This document shows positions 1-10,698 of a stretch of 64,000 nt of DNA, piece after piece. The first letter of the stretch is position 1, and every line of letters begins with the position of its first letter. The DNA comes from Mycolicibacterium doricum (GTDB lineage: Bacteria; Actinomycetota; Actinomycetes; Mycobacteriales; Mycobacteriaceae), in NCBI RefSeq assembly GCF_010728155.1, contig NZ_AP022605.1, positions 3,472,001 through 3,536,000 of the forward strand, in the 5' to 3' direction. The position numbers and the translations under genes are program-made. The notes under the pieces are model-generated. The model searched no databases. It had not been told where the DNA came from and saw only the letters and a list, made by a program, of their open reading frames with translations.

Positions 1-1068
1 ACCGGCGTGCACCCTGGTGACCCGTATGAGCTGCTGCGATCGCTCGCCGAGAAGATGCAGTTCAAGCGTCCTCCAGCCAAGGTCCTGGCCAACATCGTGC
101 GCTCGATCGGATTCGAACACCTCAAGCCGATCGCCCCGCCGCCACAAGAGACGCTGCCGCGGTGGCGGCGGATCGCGGAGGGCCTGCGGCACAGCAAGCA
201 CCGTGACGCCGAGGTGATCCACCACCACTACGACGTGTCGAACACGTTCTACGAGTGGGTGCTGGGACCCTCGATGACCTACACCTGCGCCTGCTACCCG
301 TGCCTCGACGCGACCCTGGAGGAGGCGCAGGAGAACAAGTACCGCTTGGTGTTCGAGAAGCTGCGCCTGCAGCCCGGTGACCGACTGCTCGACGTCGGGT
401 GCGGATGGGGCGGCATGGTCCGCTACGCCGCCCGACACGGCGTGAAGGCGGTCGGCGTCACGTTGTCGAAGGAACAGGCGCTGTGGGGGCAGAAGACGAT
501 CGCCGACCAGGGTCTGACCGACCTGGCCGAGATCCGGCACGGCGACTACCGCGACGTGCGCGAGATCGGGTTCGACGGGGTGTCGTCGATCGGGTTGACC
601 GAACACATCGGCGTGCACAACTATCCGTCGTATTTCCGTTTCCTGCAGTCGAAGCTGGTCACCGGTGGGTTGCTGCTCAACCATTGCATCACCCGACCGG
701 ACAACCGGGCCGCGCCGATCGCCGGTGGTTTCATCGACCGCTACGTGTTCCCCGACGGGGAGCTCACCGGCTCCGGCCGCATCATCACCGAGGCGCAGAA
801 CGTCGGGTTCGAAGTGGTGCACGAGGAGAACCTGCGCCACCACTACGCGATGACTTTGCGCGACTGGTGCCGCAACCTCGTCGAGCACTGGGACGAGGCC
901 GTCGACGAGGTGGGGCTCGGCACCGCGAAGGTTTGGGGCCTTTACATGGCGGGGTCGCGGCTCGGCTTCGAGACCAACATCGTTCAACTGCACCAGGTTC
1001 TGGCGGTCAAACTGGACGAGCGCGGCAACGACGGCGGGCTGCCGCTGCGGCCGTGGTGGTCGGCGTAG
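1..1068 (+). CDS. Cyclopropane-fatty-acyl-phospholipid synthase family methyltransferase (5' partial)
   Basis: SAM-dependent enzyme of the cyclopropane/mycolic acid methyltransferase superfamily, expected to act on unsaturated acyl chains of membrane lipids. The frame is open to the left edge, so the true start lies outside; the first internal start is a GTG at base 7. Counting from it, HHYDVSN (about 73-79) is the family's substrate-side motif and LLDVGCGWGG (about 127-136) is the SAM-binding glycine loop, followed by the GLTEHIG segment. It converges on dnaX with 33 bp between the stops. Position beside dnaX matches Rv3720 of M. tuberculosis, which is about 420 residues. The exact substrate cannot be read from sequence. 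Confidence 0.85.
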   Translation, partial: TGVHPGDPYELLRSLAEKMQFKRPPAKVLANIVRSIGFEHLKPIAPPPQETLPRWRRIAEGLRHSKHRDAEVIHHHYDVSNTFYEWVLGPSMTYTCACYPCLDATLEEAQENKYRLVFEKLRLQPGDRLLDVGCGWGGMVRYAARHGVKAVGVTLSKEQALWGQKTIADQGLTDLAEIRHGDYRDVREIGFDGVSSIGLTEHIGVHNYPSYFRFLQSKLVTGGLLLNHCITRPDNRAAPIAGGFIDRYVFPDGELTGSGRIITEAQNVGFEVVHEENLRHHYAMTLRDWCRNLVEHWDEAVDEVGLGTAKVWGLYMAGSRLGFETNIVQLHQVLAVKLDERGNDGGLPLRPWWSA

Positions 1069-1101
1069 GCAGGGCCCTTCTCGCGCCGCTGCCGCGCGTG
1101 A

Positions 1102-2943
1102 CTAGCTGCCCTCGATGCGACGCGCCCCGAGTTCGTTCTGCAGCAGTTCGAGCGCGGCCTCCTCGGGGTCCCGACGTGGGCCCGCCCCCTCGTGCACCAC
1201 TTCGGCCAGCATGCTCTCCTCGTCGTCCTCCGGAGGCCGCGGAGCTGCGACGTTAGCCGGACGCACCGGTTCGGCGACCACGGGTGCCGGCCCGCCGCCC
1301 GCCTCGCACTGGATCTTCCAGTCCACGCCGAGCGCATCCTTGAGCGCTTCCCGGATGACGTCGGAGTTTCGTTGCTCTACAAGTCTTCTCGCCAGCGGAG
1401 CCGACTCGTGGCTCAGCACCAGCGTGTCGCCGTGGACCCCGCGGACGATCGCGCCGGCCAGCATCACGTCGATGGTGCGGCTGCGCTGACGGACCTTCTC
1501 CCGCACCGTCGTCCACATGCTGCGCACCGCCGCCGCATTGGGTGCACCGGCGACCGGAGGAGGTGTCGTCGCGGTCGCCCCGACCACCGGGTCCTCGGGC
1601 GGGCGCACCGGAGGCGGTGAGGGCGCGGCCGGCGGCGGCTCCTGCGGCTCCGGGCGGGCCTCGACGGGCGCCGCAGCGGCAGCGGCCGGTGCCGGTGCCG
1701 GCGCGTCGGCCACCTGACTCCGTCGGCTGAAGGTCTTCGTGGGTTCCGCAGGACGGGCGGCGACCGACATGTCCGACGCAGGGATCGACATGTCGAGGCG
1801 GGCCTCGATGCGCTCAACACGCTGCAGCAGAGCCGATTCGGTGTCGCTGGCCGACGGCAGCAGCAGGCGGGCGCACACCACCTCGAGCAGCAGCCGCGGG
1901 GCAGTCGCCCCGCGCATCTCCCCCAGCCCGGCGTGCACCACCTCGGCATAGCGGGTGAGCGTCGCGGCCCCCAGCCGGGCGGACTGCTCCCGCATCCGGT
2001 CCAGCACGTCACCCGGTGCGTCGACCACCCCGCGGGCGGCGGCGTCGGGCACGGCCTGCAGCACGATGAGGTCGCGGAACCGTTCGAGCAGGTCGACGGC
2101 GAACCGTCGCGGATCGTGCCCCGCATCGATGACGGATTCGACGGCGCCGAACAGCGCGGTGGCATCCCCGGCTGCCAACGCGTCGACCGCGTCGTCGATC
2201 AGCGCGACGTCGGTGGCACCCAGCAGCGCCAGCGCGCGCCCGTACTCGACCCGATTGCCCGCCGCGCCGGCCAGCAACTGGTCGAGCACCGAGAGCGTGT
2301 CGCGGGGCGAACCGCCACCGGCGCGGATGACCAACGGGTACACGGCATCGTCGACCGTGACGTCCTCGTCGGCGCAGATTCGCTCCAGCAGCGTGCGCAT
2401 CGTCTTCGGCGCCAACAGGCGAAACGGGTAGTGGTGGGTGCGCGAACGGATCGTCGGCAGCACCTTCTCGGGTTCGGTGGTGGCGAACACGAAGATCAGG
2501 TGCTCCGGCGGCTCCTCGACGATCTTGAGCAACGCGTTGAAGCCCGCCGTGGTGACCATGTGCGCTTCATCGACGATGAAGATGCGGTAGCGGGACTGCG
2601 CGGGGGCGTAGAACGCCCGGTCGCGTAGTTCACGGGTGTCGTCCACACCGCCGTGGCTTGCCGCGTCCAGTTCGGTGACGTCCATGTTGCCCGGACCGTT
2701 GGGGGCCAGAGCCACACACGAGTCGCACGTTCCACACGGTGTCGGAGTCGGCCCCTGCTCACAGTTGAGCGAGCGGGCCAGGATGCGCGCCGACGACGTC
2801 TTCCCGCAGCCACGGGGGCCGGAGAACAGGTAGGCGTGGTTGATCCGGCCCGCCGACAGCGCCGTCGACAGCGGCTCGGTGACATGCTCCTGCCCGACCA
2901 CCTCCGCGAAGGTCGCCGGTCGGTACTTCCGGTAGAGCGCCAC
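1102..2943 (-). CDS. dnaX: DNA polymerase III subunit gamma/tau
   Basis: Clamp-loader ATPase of the replicative polymerase, 613 residues from a GTG start. The AAA+ module has Walker A GPRGCGKTS (about 42-50), a four-cysteine zinc module ending PCGTCDSC, and the DEAH box IVDEAHMVT, followed by the sensor region ATTEPEKVL. A Pro/Ala-rich linker (about 400-460) precedes a tau-type C-terminal domain. The length fits a full tau protein, and I see no slippery A-run of the kind that gives gamma in E. coli. It is followed upstream by aspC on the same strand with a 34 bp gap. Confidence 0.97.
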   Translation of the reverse strand: MALYRKYRPATFAEVVGQEHVTEPLSTALSAGRINHAYLFSGPRGCGKTSSARILARSLNCEQGPTPTPCGTCDSCVALAPNGPGNMDVTELDAASHGGVDDTRELRDRAFYAPAQSRYRIFIVDEAHMVTTAGFNALLKIVEEPPEHLIFVFATTEPEKVLPTIRSRTHHYPFRLLAPKTMRTLLERICADEDVTVDDAVYPLVIRAGGGSPRDTLSVLDQLLAGAAGNRVEYGRALALLGATDVALIDDAVDALAAGDATALFGAVESVIDAGHDPRRFAVDLLERFRDLIVLQAVPDAAARGVVDAPGDVLDRMREQSARLGAATLTRYAEVVHAGLGEMRGATAPRLLLEVVCARLLLPSASDTESALLQRVERIEARLDMSIPASDMSVAARPAEPTKTFSRRSQVADAPAPAPAAAAAAPVEARPEPQEPPPAAPSPPPVRPPEDPVVGATATTPPPVAGAPNAAAVRSMWTTVREKVRQRSRTIDVMLAGAIVRGVHGDTLVLSHESAPLARRLVEQRNSDVIREALKDALGVDWKIQCEAGGGPAPVVAEPVRPANVAAPRPPEDDEESMLAEVVHEGAGPRRDPEEAALELLQNELGARRIEGS

Positions 2944-2977
2944 GGTCAGCAGGCTACCGAGGGACTACGACCGACGG

Positions 2978-4533
<1,556 letters not shown>

Positions 4534-4606
4534 CACTCGGTCCGGGGTGCGATCAGCGATCCGAGGTGCTGATCGCGCCGCCGGCCCATCAATCTGGAGG
4601 AGGAGT

Positions 4607-5401
4607 ATGCGGCGCTCGGTGGCGGTCATCTGGCACGCATCGTTCTCCGTCATCGCTGCTGTCCTCTACTTCTTCTTCGTCCTGCCCCGATGGTTCGAGC
4701 TCATCGGGTCGACGTCGCACACGCTGGGCACGGTGCTGCGGATCGTCACCGGCGCGCTGATCGGCCTCGCCGCGCTGCCCGTGGTGTTCACGCTGCTGCG
4801 CACCCGCCGCCCCGATTTGGGCACTCCTGAGCTGGCGTTGCGGTTGCGCACTGCGTCGATCGCTCTGCACGCGCTGGCCGGCGCCCTGATTCTGGGCGCC
4901 GCGATCAGCGAGGTCTGGCTCGACCTCGACTCCGCGGGAACCTGGCTGTTCGGCATCTACGGCGGGGCCGCCGCAATCGCGCTACTCGGCATCTTCGGCT
5001 TCTACCTGGCCTTCGTCGCCGAGATGCCGCCGCCGCCGCCGAAGCCGCTCAAACCGAAGGCGCAGACCCGTCGCGGCCGTCGCAAGGCGGCCAAGGCGAA
5101 CGCCGCCGATGAGTCGGACGACACCGGGGATACCGGGAACACCGACACGGCGGACGAAGACGCGACTGCGGAAGCTGAGCGCTCGGAATCCGACGAGGCC
5201 GTCGTCGAAGGTACCGAGGCAACTGAGGCTGATGAGGCTGATGAGGCTGATGGGGACAGCGGCGCGGCCGAGTCAGCGGAGAGCGAAGGTGCGCGAGACG
5301 AACCCGCCGGCGGCCGGCTGCGCAACCGACGTCCGTCCGGCAAGGGCGAATCTGCACGCCGGCGTCGCCGTCTGCGCGGCGGAATCGCCGTCGAAGACTG
5401 A
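4607..5401 (+). CDS. lucA: Lipid uptake coordinator A (Rv3723-type membrane protein)
   Basis: Polytopic inner-membrane protein of 264 residues. In M. tuberculosis LucA stabilises the Mce1 and Mce4 fatty-acid and cholesterol importers. Four hydrophobic segments lie in the first 140 residues, followed by PPPPPKP, a basic patch and a long low-complexity tail rich in Asp, Glu and Thr, ending in a basic stretch. The ATG at 4607 sits behind GGAGGAGG; the frame is open 60 bp further but without a ribosome site. Opening residues MRRSVAVIWHASFSVIAAV and position after aspC and tRNA-Ser match the conserved locus. Confidence 0.88.
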   Translation: MRRSVAVIWHASFSVIAAVLYFFFVLPRWFELIGSTSHTLGTVLRIVTGALIGLAALPVVFTLLRTRRPDLGTPELALRLRTASIALHALAGALILGAAISEVWLDLDSAGTWLFGIYGGAAAIALLGIFGFYLAFVAEMPPPPPKPLKPKAQTRRGRRKAAKANAADESDDTGDTGNTDTADEDATAEAERSESDEAVVEGTEATEADEADEADGDSGAAESAESEGARDEPAGGRLRNRRPSGKGESARRRRRLRGGIAVED

Positions 5402-5489
5402 GGTCAGCGCCCTGGCGTCGACACCGAGCGGTCTGATCACGAACAATGTGGCAGAACCCAAGTTACAAAACGCCGTCGAAGGGCAATTA

Positions 5490-6515
5490 ATGGGCATGCC
5501 TGGTCTCCGTTGGGTGTCTGTGTTCTCGGCCGTGCTGGCCGCGCTGCTCACACTGGTCGGTCCGTTGGCGCCGGCTACCTCGAGCGCCGTACCCGCTGAC
5601 CCGGTCGCGGCGGCGGCAGCCGTCGAACCGGCAGTGGCGCGGATCGACACCGAGATCGACTACCAGAGCGCCATCGGCACCGGCACCGGTGTCGTGCTCG
5701 ATCCAGGCGGCCAAGTGCTGACGAACTACCACGTCGTCCAGGGCGCCGATCGGCTCAACGCCACCGTCGCGGGCCGGTCGTATCCGGCCGAACTCGTCGG
5801 TTATGACCGCGGCCGCGATATCGCGGTGATCCAGTTGCTGGGGGCGGGTGGTCTGCCGGTTGCGCCGATCGGCGACTCTGCGGCGCTGGTACCCGGTGAG
5901 CCCGTCGTCGCCCTCGGCAACGCGCAGGGCTCCGCCGCGCCGTTGACCCGCGAGTACGGCACCGTCACCGCCTTCGGCCGCACGGTCGAGGCCGAGGACT
6001 CATTGACCGGCGCCTCCGACCAGCTCACCGGCCTGATCGAGTTCGCCGCGCCCGTGCGCGCGGGCGATTCGGGCGGACCGGTCGTCAACAGCGCCGGCCA
6101 GGTCGTCGGCATCACCACCGCCGCGTCGGTGAACTACCGGATGGGGCCCGGCGGCAAGGGCTTCGCCATCCCGATCAACGAGGCGATCGGCGTGGCGAAC
6201 CAGATCCGGTCACGGGTGCCGTCGGACACCGTCCACATCGGACCACCCGCGCTGCTCGGCGTCGGCGTCCGGACCGCCCCGAGCGACGTGCCGGGTGTCC
6301 TCATTCAGGAGGTGCTGCGCGGCGGACCCGCCGAGGCGGCCGGGCTGATGGACCGAGACGTGCTTATCGCGATCAATGGAACCCGTCTCACGTCGGCCAC
6401 CGCGCTGACCTACACGCTGGACCGGTTCTACCCTGGCGACGTCGTGGATGTGACGTGGATCGACCGGTTCGGCCAAGAGCGCACCGCCAAGGTGACACTG
6501 GCTCCCGGGCCCTGA
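5490..6515 (+). CDS. Secreted trypsin-like serine protease with PDZ domain (PepA family)
   Basis: 341 residues: an N-terminal signal peptide ending near ATSSAVPAD, then a chymotrypsin-fold protease domain with His in LTNYHVV, Asp in GRDIAVIQL and Ser in RAGDSGGPVV, then a PDZ domain from about GVGVRTAPSDV. It resembles the exported PepA/Rv0125 (Mtb32A) proteins, which are about 355 residues. The ATG at 5490 follows AAGGGC. It starts 88 bp after lucA on the same strand. Acts outside the cytoplasmic membrane; substrates are unknown. Confidence 0.9.
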   Translation: MGMPGLRWVSVFSAVLAALLTLVGPLAPATSSAVPADPVAAAAAVEPAVARIDTEIDYQSAIGTGTGVVLDPGGQVLTNYHVVQGADRLNATVAGRSYPAELVGYDRGRDIAVIQLLGAGGLPVAPIGDSAALVPGEPVVALGNAQGSAAPLTREYGTVTAFGRTVEAEDSLTGASDQLTGLIEFAAPVRAGDSGGPVVNSAGQVVGITTAASVNYRMGPGGKGFAIPINEAIGVANQIRSRVPSDTVHIGPPALLGVGVRTAPSDVPGVLIQEVLRGGPAEAAGLMDRDVLIAINGTRLTSATALTYTLDRFYPGDVVDVTWIDRFGQERTAKVTLAPGP

Positions 6516-6594
6516 ACCTTCACCCTCACACCAGTCGCTCCAGCCGGGTGATCCCCGGGTCGAGTTCGAACCCGAACTGTCCAACCAGCCCGGG

Positions 6595-7638
6595 TCACAA
6601 CCGGTTGCCCTCGTCGGCCCAGTGGGCGGCCACCTTCTTACTTGGCTGAACCCGTGGCGGCTCGCCAGGCATCTTGGGGTAATTGGGCGGGTACGGCAGA
6701 TCGCCCAGGCCTCGCTCCTCGTCGGCGACCACCATTTCCAGCAACGTCTCGATCGACTGCGGATTGTCGTCGATTCCCGCCCACGGATCAGGCCGGGTTG
6801 CAAGGAATTTCGGCACGGTAGTGATCGTGTAGTCGTCGGGGTCGGCGTCGGCGAGTTCGGCCCAGGTGAGCGGTGTCGACACCGTCGCGATCGGCGTCTT
6901 GCGCGCCGAATAGGCCGAGGCGAAGGTGCGGTCGCGGGCGTTCTGATTGTAGTCGATGAACAACCGCTCGCCGCGCTGCTCCTTCCACCACGAGGTGGTG
7001 ACGGCATCAGGTGCGCGCCGCTCGACCTCGCGGGCCAGTGCGATCCCCGCGCGCCGCACCGCGACGAAATCCCAGTCGGCCTTGATTCGCAGGAACACGT
7101 GGATTCCGCGCCCTCCCGAGGTCTTCGGATAACCGAGCAGTCCTAGTTCACCGAGCAGCGGTTTGAGGACGTCGACGGCGATCACGCTGGCCTCCCGAAA
7201 ACCCATGCCGGGCTGCGGGTCGAGGTCTATGCGGAGTTCGTCGGGATGTTCGACGTCGGGACAGCGCACCTGCCACGGATGCAGTGTGATCGTTCCCATC
7301 TGCGCCGCCCAGGCGATCGACGCCGGATGGGTGACCTTCAGCGCGTCCGCGGTACGGCCGGACGGGAACGTCACGGTGCACGTCTCGAGATAGTCGGGAT
7401 GCTTCTGCGGGACCCGCTTCTGGTAGATCTCCTCGCCGTCGATCCCGTCGGGGAACCGCTGCAGATGCACGGGACGGTTTCGCAGCAGTGACACCATCTG
7501 CTTGCTGACGGACAGGTAGTACTCCACCAGCTTCCGTTTGGTGCCTTCCGAACCGAGCTTGGGGAAGTAGACCTTGTCCGGGTTGGTCAGCCGGACGGCG
7601 ACACCGTCGACGTCGACTTCCTCTGCCGGCGTTGCCAT
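6595..7638 (-). CDS. polD1: LigD-type primase-polymerase PolD1/Prim-PolC
   Basis: Stand-alone polymerase domain of the archaeo-eukaryotic primase fold, 347 residues, which inserts (ribo)nucleotides at short gaps. Metal-binding acidic residues lie in RIDLDPQ (about 136-142) and LFIDYNQN (Asp about 229), and the nucleotide-binding Ser/His in SGGRGIH (about 174-180). The ATG overlaps the ligC stop as TGATG, so the two are translationally coupled. The M. smegmatis homologues of this pair act together in base-excision and gap repair. Equivalent to Rv3730c. Confidence 0.92.
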   Translation of the reverse strand: MATPAEEVDVDGVAVRLTNPDKVYFPKLGSEGTKRKLVEYYLSVSKQMVSLLRNRPVHLQRFPDGIDGEEIYQKRVPQKHPDYLETCTVTFPSGRTADALKVTHPASIAWAAQMGTITLHPWQVRCPDVEHPDELRIDLDPQPGMGFREASVIAVDVLKPLLGELGLLGYPKTSGGRGIHVFLRIKADWDFVAVRRAGIALAREVERRAPDAVTTSWWKEQRGERLFIDYNQNARDRTFASAYSARKTPIATVSTPLTWAELADADPDDYTITTVPKFLATRPDPWAGIDDNPQSIETLLEMVVADEERGLGDLPYPPNYPKMPGEPPRVQPSKKVAAHWADEGNRL

Positions 7639-8696
7639 CAGGATTCCAGGACGTCGTAGAGGTCGTAGGTGAGCGGGACCTCCAGCTGATCGAAGGTGCA
7701 GCTGGCCGGATCTCGGTCCGGTCGCCACCGCCGGAACTTCACGGCATGTCGGAAACGCCTGCCTTGCAACGGGTTGCCCTCCATCTGGTCGTAAGCGACC
7801 TCGGCGACCTTCTCTGGCCGGACCGGTATCCAGCGCTTGTCCGCCGCGGAATTCCACCGGCTCGGATCGCCCTCCCGCACCTCGTCCCCTTCGCGCAGCG
7901 GTTCCAGTTCGGCGAGCAGTTTGAGCCGGTCCTTGGCGGTGAAAGACGCCGCACCGCCGACCATGTGAAGATCGCCGCCGTCGGTGTAGAGGCCGAGCAA
8001 GACCGAGCCGATCCCTTCCCCGCTCTTGTGGATGCGGTATCCGACGGCCACACAGTCGGCGTCGCGGGCGTGTTTGACCTTGACCATCTCCCGCTTCCCC
8101 GGCAGATACGACCCGTCGAGGCGTTTGGCGATCACCCCGTCGAGGCCGGCGCCCTCGAACTCCTCCAGCCACCGCGCGCCGAGGGCAGGGTCCTCGGTGG
8201 TGCGGGTGACGTGGCACCACGTCTTCTCCTCGACTGCGTCCATCAGAGCCTGGCGCCGATTTCGGAACGGCTCCTTCATCAGCGACGCGTCCCCGACGGC
8301 GATCGCGTCGAACCCGATGAAATGCGCGGGCGTCTGTTCGGAGAGCATCTTGATGCGCGACGCGGCCGGGTGGATGCGTTGGCTCAGCGACTCCCAGTCC
8401 AGCCGTGTGCGGCCGCCGATCTCACGCGGCACGACGATCTCACCGTCGAGCACACAGCGAGGGGTGAGTTCGTCGCGCACCGAAACGAGGACCTCGGGGA
8501 AGTAGCGGCCGAGGTCCTTCCCGCTACGGGAAAGCAGAACCACGTCGTCGCCGTCACGGAAGACCAGCGCCCGGAAACCGTCCCACTTCGGTTCGTACGA
8601 CCAGACACCGGGGTGGTCGGGCACTTTGGCCTGCGCCTTGGCGAGCATGGGTTCGAGCGGCGGTCTGACGGGGAGATCCACGGCTTCCATACTCAC
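7638..8696 (-). CDS. ligC: ATP-dependent DNA ligase C
   Basis: 352-residue ATP-dependent ligase with adenylation domain plus OB fold. The nucleotidyl lysine is in YEPKWDGFR (about residue 37), motif III in LDGEIVV, motif IV in LDGVIAKR and motif V in MVKVKHARD. The start is the GTG at 8696 or the ATG two codons later. It is the first gene of a coupled ligC-polD1 pair. A decayed second copy of the C-terminus lies at 10499-10697, so this locus once held two LigC genes. Confidence 0.95.
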   Translation of the reverse strand: MSMEAVDLPVRPPLEPMLAKAQAKVPDHPGVWSYEPKWDGFRALVFRDGDDVVLLSRSGKDLGRYFPEVLVSVRDELTPRCVLDGEIVVPREIGGRTRLDWESLSQRIHPAASRIKMLSEQTPAHFIGFDAIAVGDASLMKEPFRNRRQALMDAVEEKTWCHVTRTTEDPALGARWLEEFEGAGLDGVIAKRLDGSYLPGKREMVKVKHARDADCVAVGYRIHKSGEGIGSVLLGLYTDGGDLHMVGGAASFTAKDRLKLLAELEPLREGDEVREGDPSRWNSAADKRWIPVRPEKVAEVAYDQMEGNPLQGRRFRHAVKFRRWRPDRDPASCTFDQLEVPLTYDLYDVLES

Positions 8697-8749
8697 GCAG
8701 ACCGGGGTACCCCGACAACGTCATCGGAGCTTTGGTCATCGAGGTCGTG

Positions 8750-10362
8750 TCAGAAGGGCGGCGGGTCGTCGCCGTAGTCCGGGGTGGGGCTCGCGCTCTT
8801 GCTCGGCGAGCGCCGTGCGGCGGCGTTGTGGTTGCGTTCGGCTTTGATGCGTGTGGTGTTCTGGGCGGCGCGGGTGCGTCGTCGTTTCGGCATCTTGGTG
8901 ATGCGGTCGGGGTCGGGCGGGGTGGGGTCAGCGGCGGTAGCTCGGTGGTGGTGGTGTTCCAGCGGGGGAACAACAGTCGGCTTGCCGGCACGGTGGTGTA
9001 GCGCTGGGCGGCTGGGGTGGTCCAGGTCACGGTGCCGTCGGGTGACTGTTCGTCGCGCCAGCCGTCCCAGAACGTTTTCCCCAGGTGGTGGGTGCGGCAT
9101 GTGCAGTTCAGGTTGGAGGCGTGGGTGGGCCCGTGGGGCCAGGGCACGACGTGGTCGATGTCGCAGCGTTGGGCGGGCACGGTGCAGCCGGGGAATCGGC
9201 AGAACAGGTCACGGGCGCGCACGAACGCGGCCAGCTTGGCTGAGGGGCGGTAGTGCGGTTCGGGATCGCCGCCGGGTAGCCAGAGTTGTTTGATCGCCGC
9301 GCCGTTGCGGATCGCCTCGGCCAACGCCGCGATCGGCAGGATCGTCGCCCCGGGCAGCAGTGCCACGCCCGAGTCCTGGTCGCAAGGACGAGGATTAGGC
9401 ACTTCCGGGTCGGGCTCGGGGTTTGGCTGGGGGTCGGCTACCGAGTCGGATCCCGGCGCCGATGATTCATCTTGACGAAACGGTCGGGGGGCGGGCTCGG
9501 CTCTGTGGGCCTGCTGGCTTTGTTGTGCGCGGTCCTCGGCGGCGATCAGCTTCTGGGCGGCCTCGACGGCGGCCGGATCGGCGATCACCGTGATGACGAC
9601 ATTGGAGCTGGTCGGTGCTGACGCCGGGCAGTCGGGTGATCCGCACCGGCAGGGTAGGCGGTCGTGGCCCTGGATGATCGCCCCCACCGCGCATGAGCGC
9701 CGCTCGCCGATGGTGCGGGGGTCGTCGTCGCAGACCCCTTTGAGCATCGCGGTGATCCGGGCCGACAGCACCTCAGCGTCACAGCCGAGCAGCTGACCCC
9801 AGACCGTGACCAGCGCGTCGGGGTCCTGCAGCGTCCCGATCCGGAAGTCGCGGGTCGTGAGGACCTGTTTGGCGCGGATCACTGCATCCGGGTCATACCG
9901 GTTGATCACCGCGTCGACCGCGCGGGTCAACCGTTCGTCGGACAACGGCCCCCACCGCTGCGCTTGGCCGGCCAGCGCGGCGTCGAGCAGCGCCAGCAGC
10001 TGGGTGTCCTCGACCAGGCGGGTACGCCAGGTGATCTCGCAGATCAGGCGGGTGCTCAACCGGCCCTGCAGGTACAGCGCCGCGATCCGGGGCAGCCGGT
10101 CGCGCAACGCGACCGCGATCCGCATCTGCCCCGATGCCCGTTTGTGTCCGATGTTCAACGCGGCCCCGATCTCGGATGCCGCCGCAGCCCAGGAGTCGTA
10201 GACCCAGTGGTCATGTTCCTGGTCCTCGGTGACGCTCAGATGCGCCAGCTGCGCGATCGCGGCGAACTTCCGCGCCCCGGCCTGCGCCTCCTCACGCGCG
10301 GACTGCCCGATCGCAGCGATCAGCGCGGAGTCGTCCAGCCCCGCGAACACAGTATCGAACAT
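8750..10362 (-). pseudogene. 13E12-family DUF222/HNH endonuclease, frameshifted near its C-terminus
   Basis: Member of the mycobacterial 13E12 repeat family: DUF222 in the first about 250 residues and an HNH nuclease core with CRFPGC and CDIDHVVPWPHG. The start ATG at 10362 (MFDTVFAGLDD) lies inside a perfect LexA box. In the C-rich stretch at about 8911-8929 the frame should change by one base: the in-register frame runs on into ligC as low-complexity sequence, while the -1 frame gives KMPKRRRTRA and ends DDPPPF at 8750, the usual family ending as I know it. Restoring one base would give about 537 residues. Indel, assembly error or frameshifting are all possible. Confidence 0.8.
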
Positions 10363-10370
10363 ACGTTCGA
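10355..10370. promoter_or_regulatory. LexA SOS box over the 13E12 start codon
   Basis: Reads TCGAAC-ATAC-GTTCGA, a perfect match to the mycobacterial LexA consensus TCGAAC-N4-GTTCGA. It sits inside a larger dyad with 10-bp perfect arms (AGTATCGAAC and its complement, 10351-10374). It overlaps the start codon at 10362, as expected for damage-inducible repression of 13E12 genes. Confidence 0.9.
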
Positions 10371-10498
10371 TACTACGTGATCCTGGTGACACGTTTCAGC
10401 CTTCGGCTTGCGGGCGGGTGCTCGATCACGACGGTCATCGCCTCGGCGGTACGCCTCGCGACAATGGGCGGGACAATGGGCAGGTGGGACGGGTTCGG

Positions 10499-10697
10499 TC
10501 GGCGTGATCGGCACCCTCCCGATGTCCACCCGGCGCCGGCTCTTCAGCGAGCTTCAGCCGCTGGTCACCGGTTCCGCCACACCGCCCAGTTCAACCGCTG
10601 GCGGCCCGACCGCGATCCGCGCTCGGGCACCTACGCGCAACTCGAGCAGCCGGTTACCTTCAGCCTCGGCGACATCGCCCCGGGGCTGGGCGCCTGA
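10499..10697 (+). pseudogene. Remnant of a second LigC-type ATP-dependent DNA ligase
   Basis: Two ligase pieces joined in different frames. From 10499 the frame reads VGVIGTLPM and LFSELQPLVTG, resembling the OB-fold part of ligC. From 10566 a second frame reads RFRHTAQFNRWRPDRDP and QLEQPVTF, nearly matching RFRHAVKFRRWRPDRDP and QLEVPLTY of the intact ligC. About 40 residues between them are missing, as is everything upstream. M. smegmatis has LigC1 and LigC2 close together, so this is probably the relic of LigC2. Confidence 0.82.
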
Positions 10698-10698
10698 C

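Noticed and set aside
8554..8749. Continuation of the 13E12 frame into ligC
   Set aside because: Arg/Pro/Thr low complexity in antisense-like register to real ligC codons; the family ending appears in the other frame and stops at 8750.
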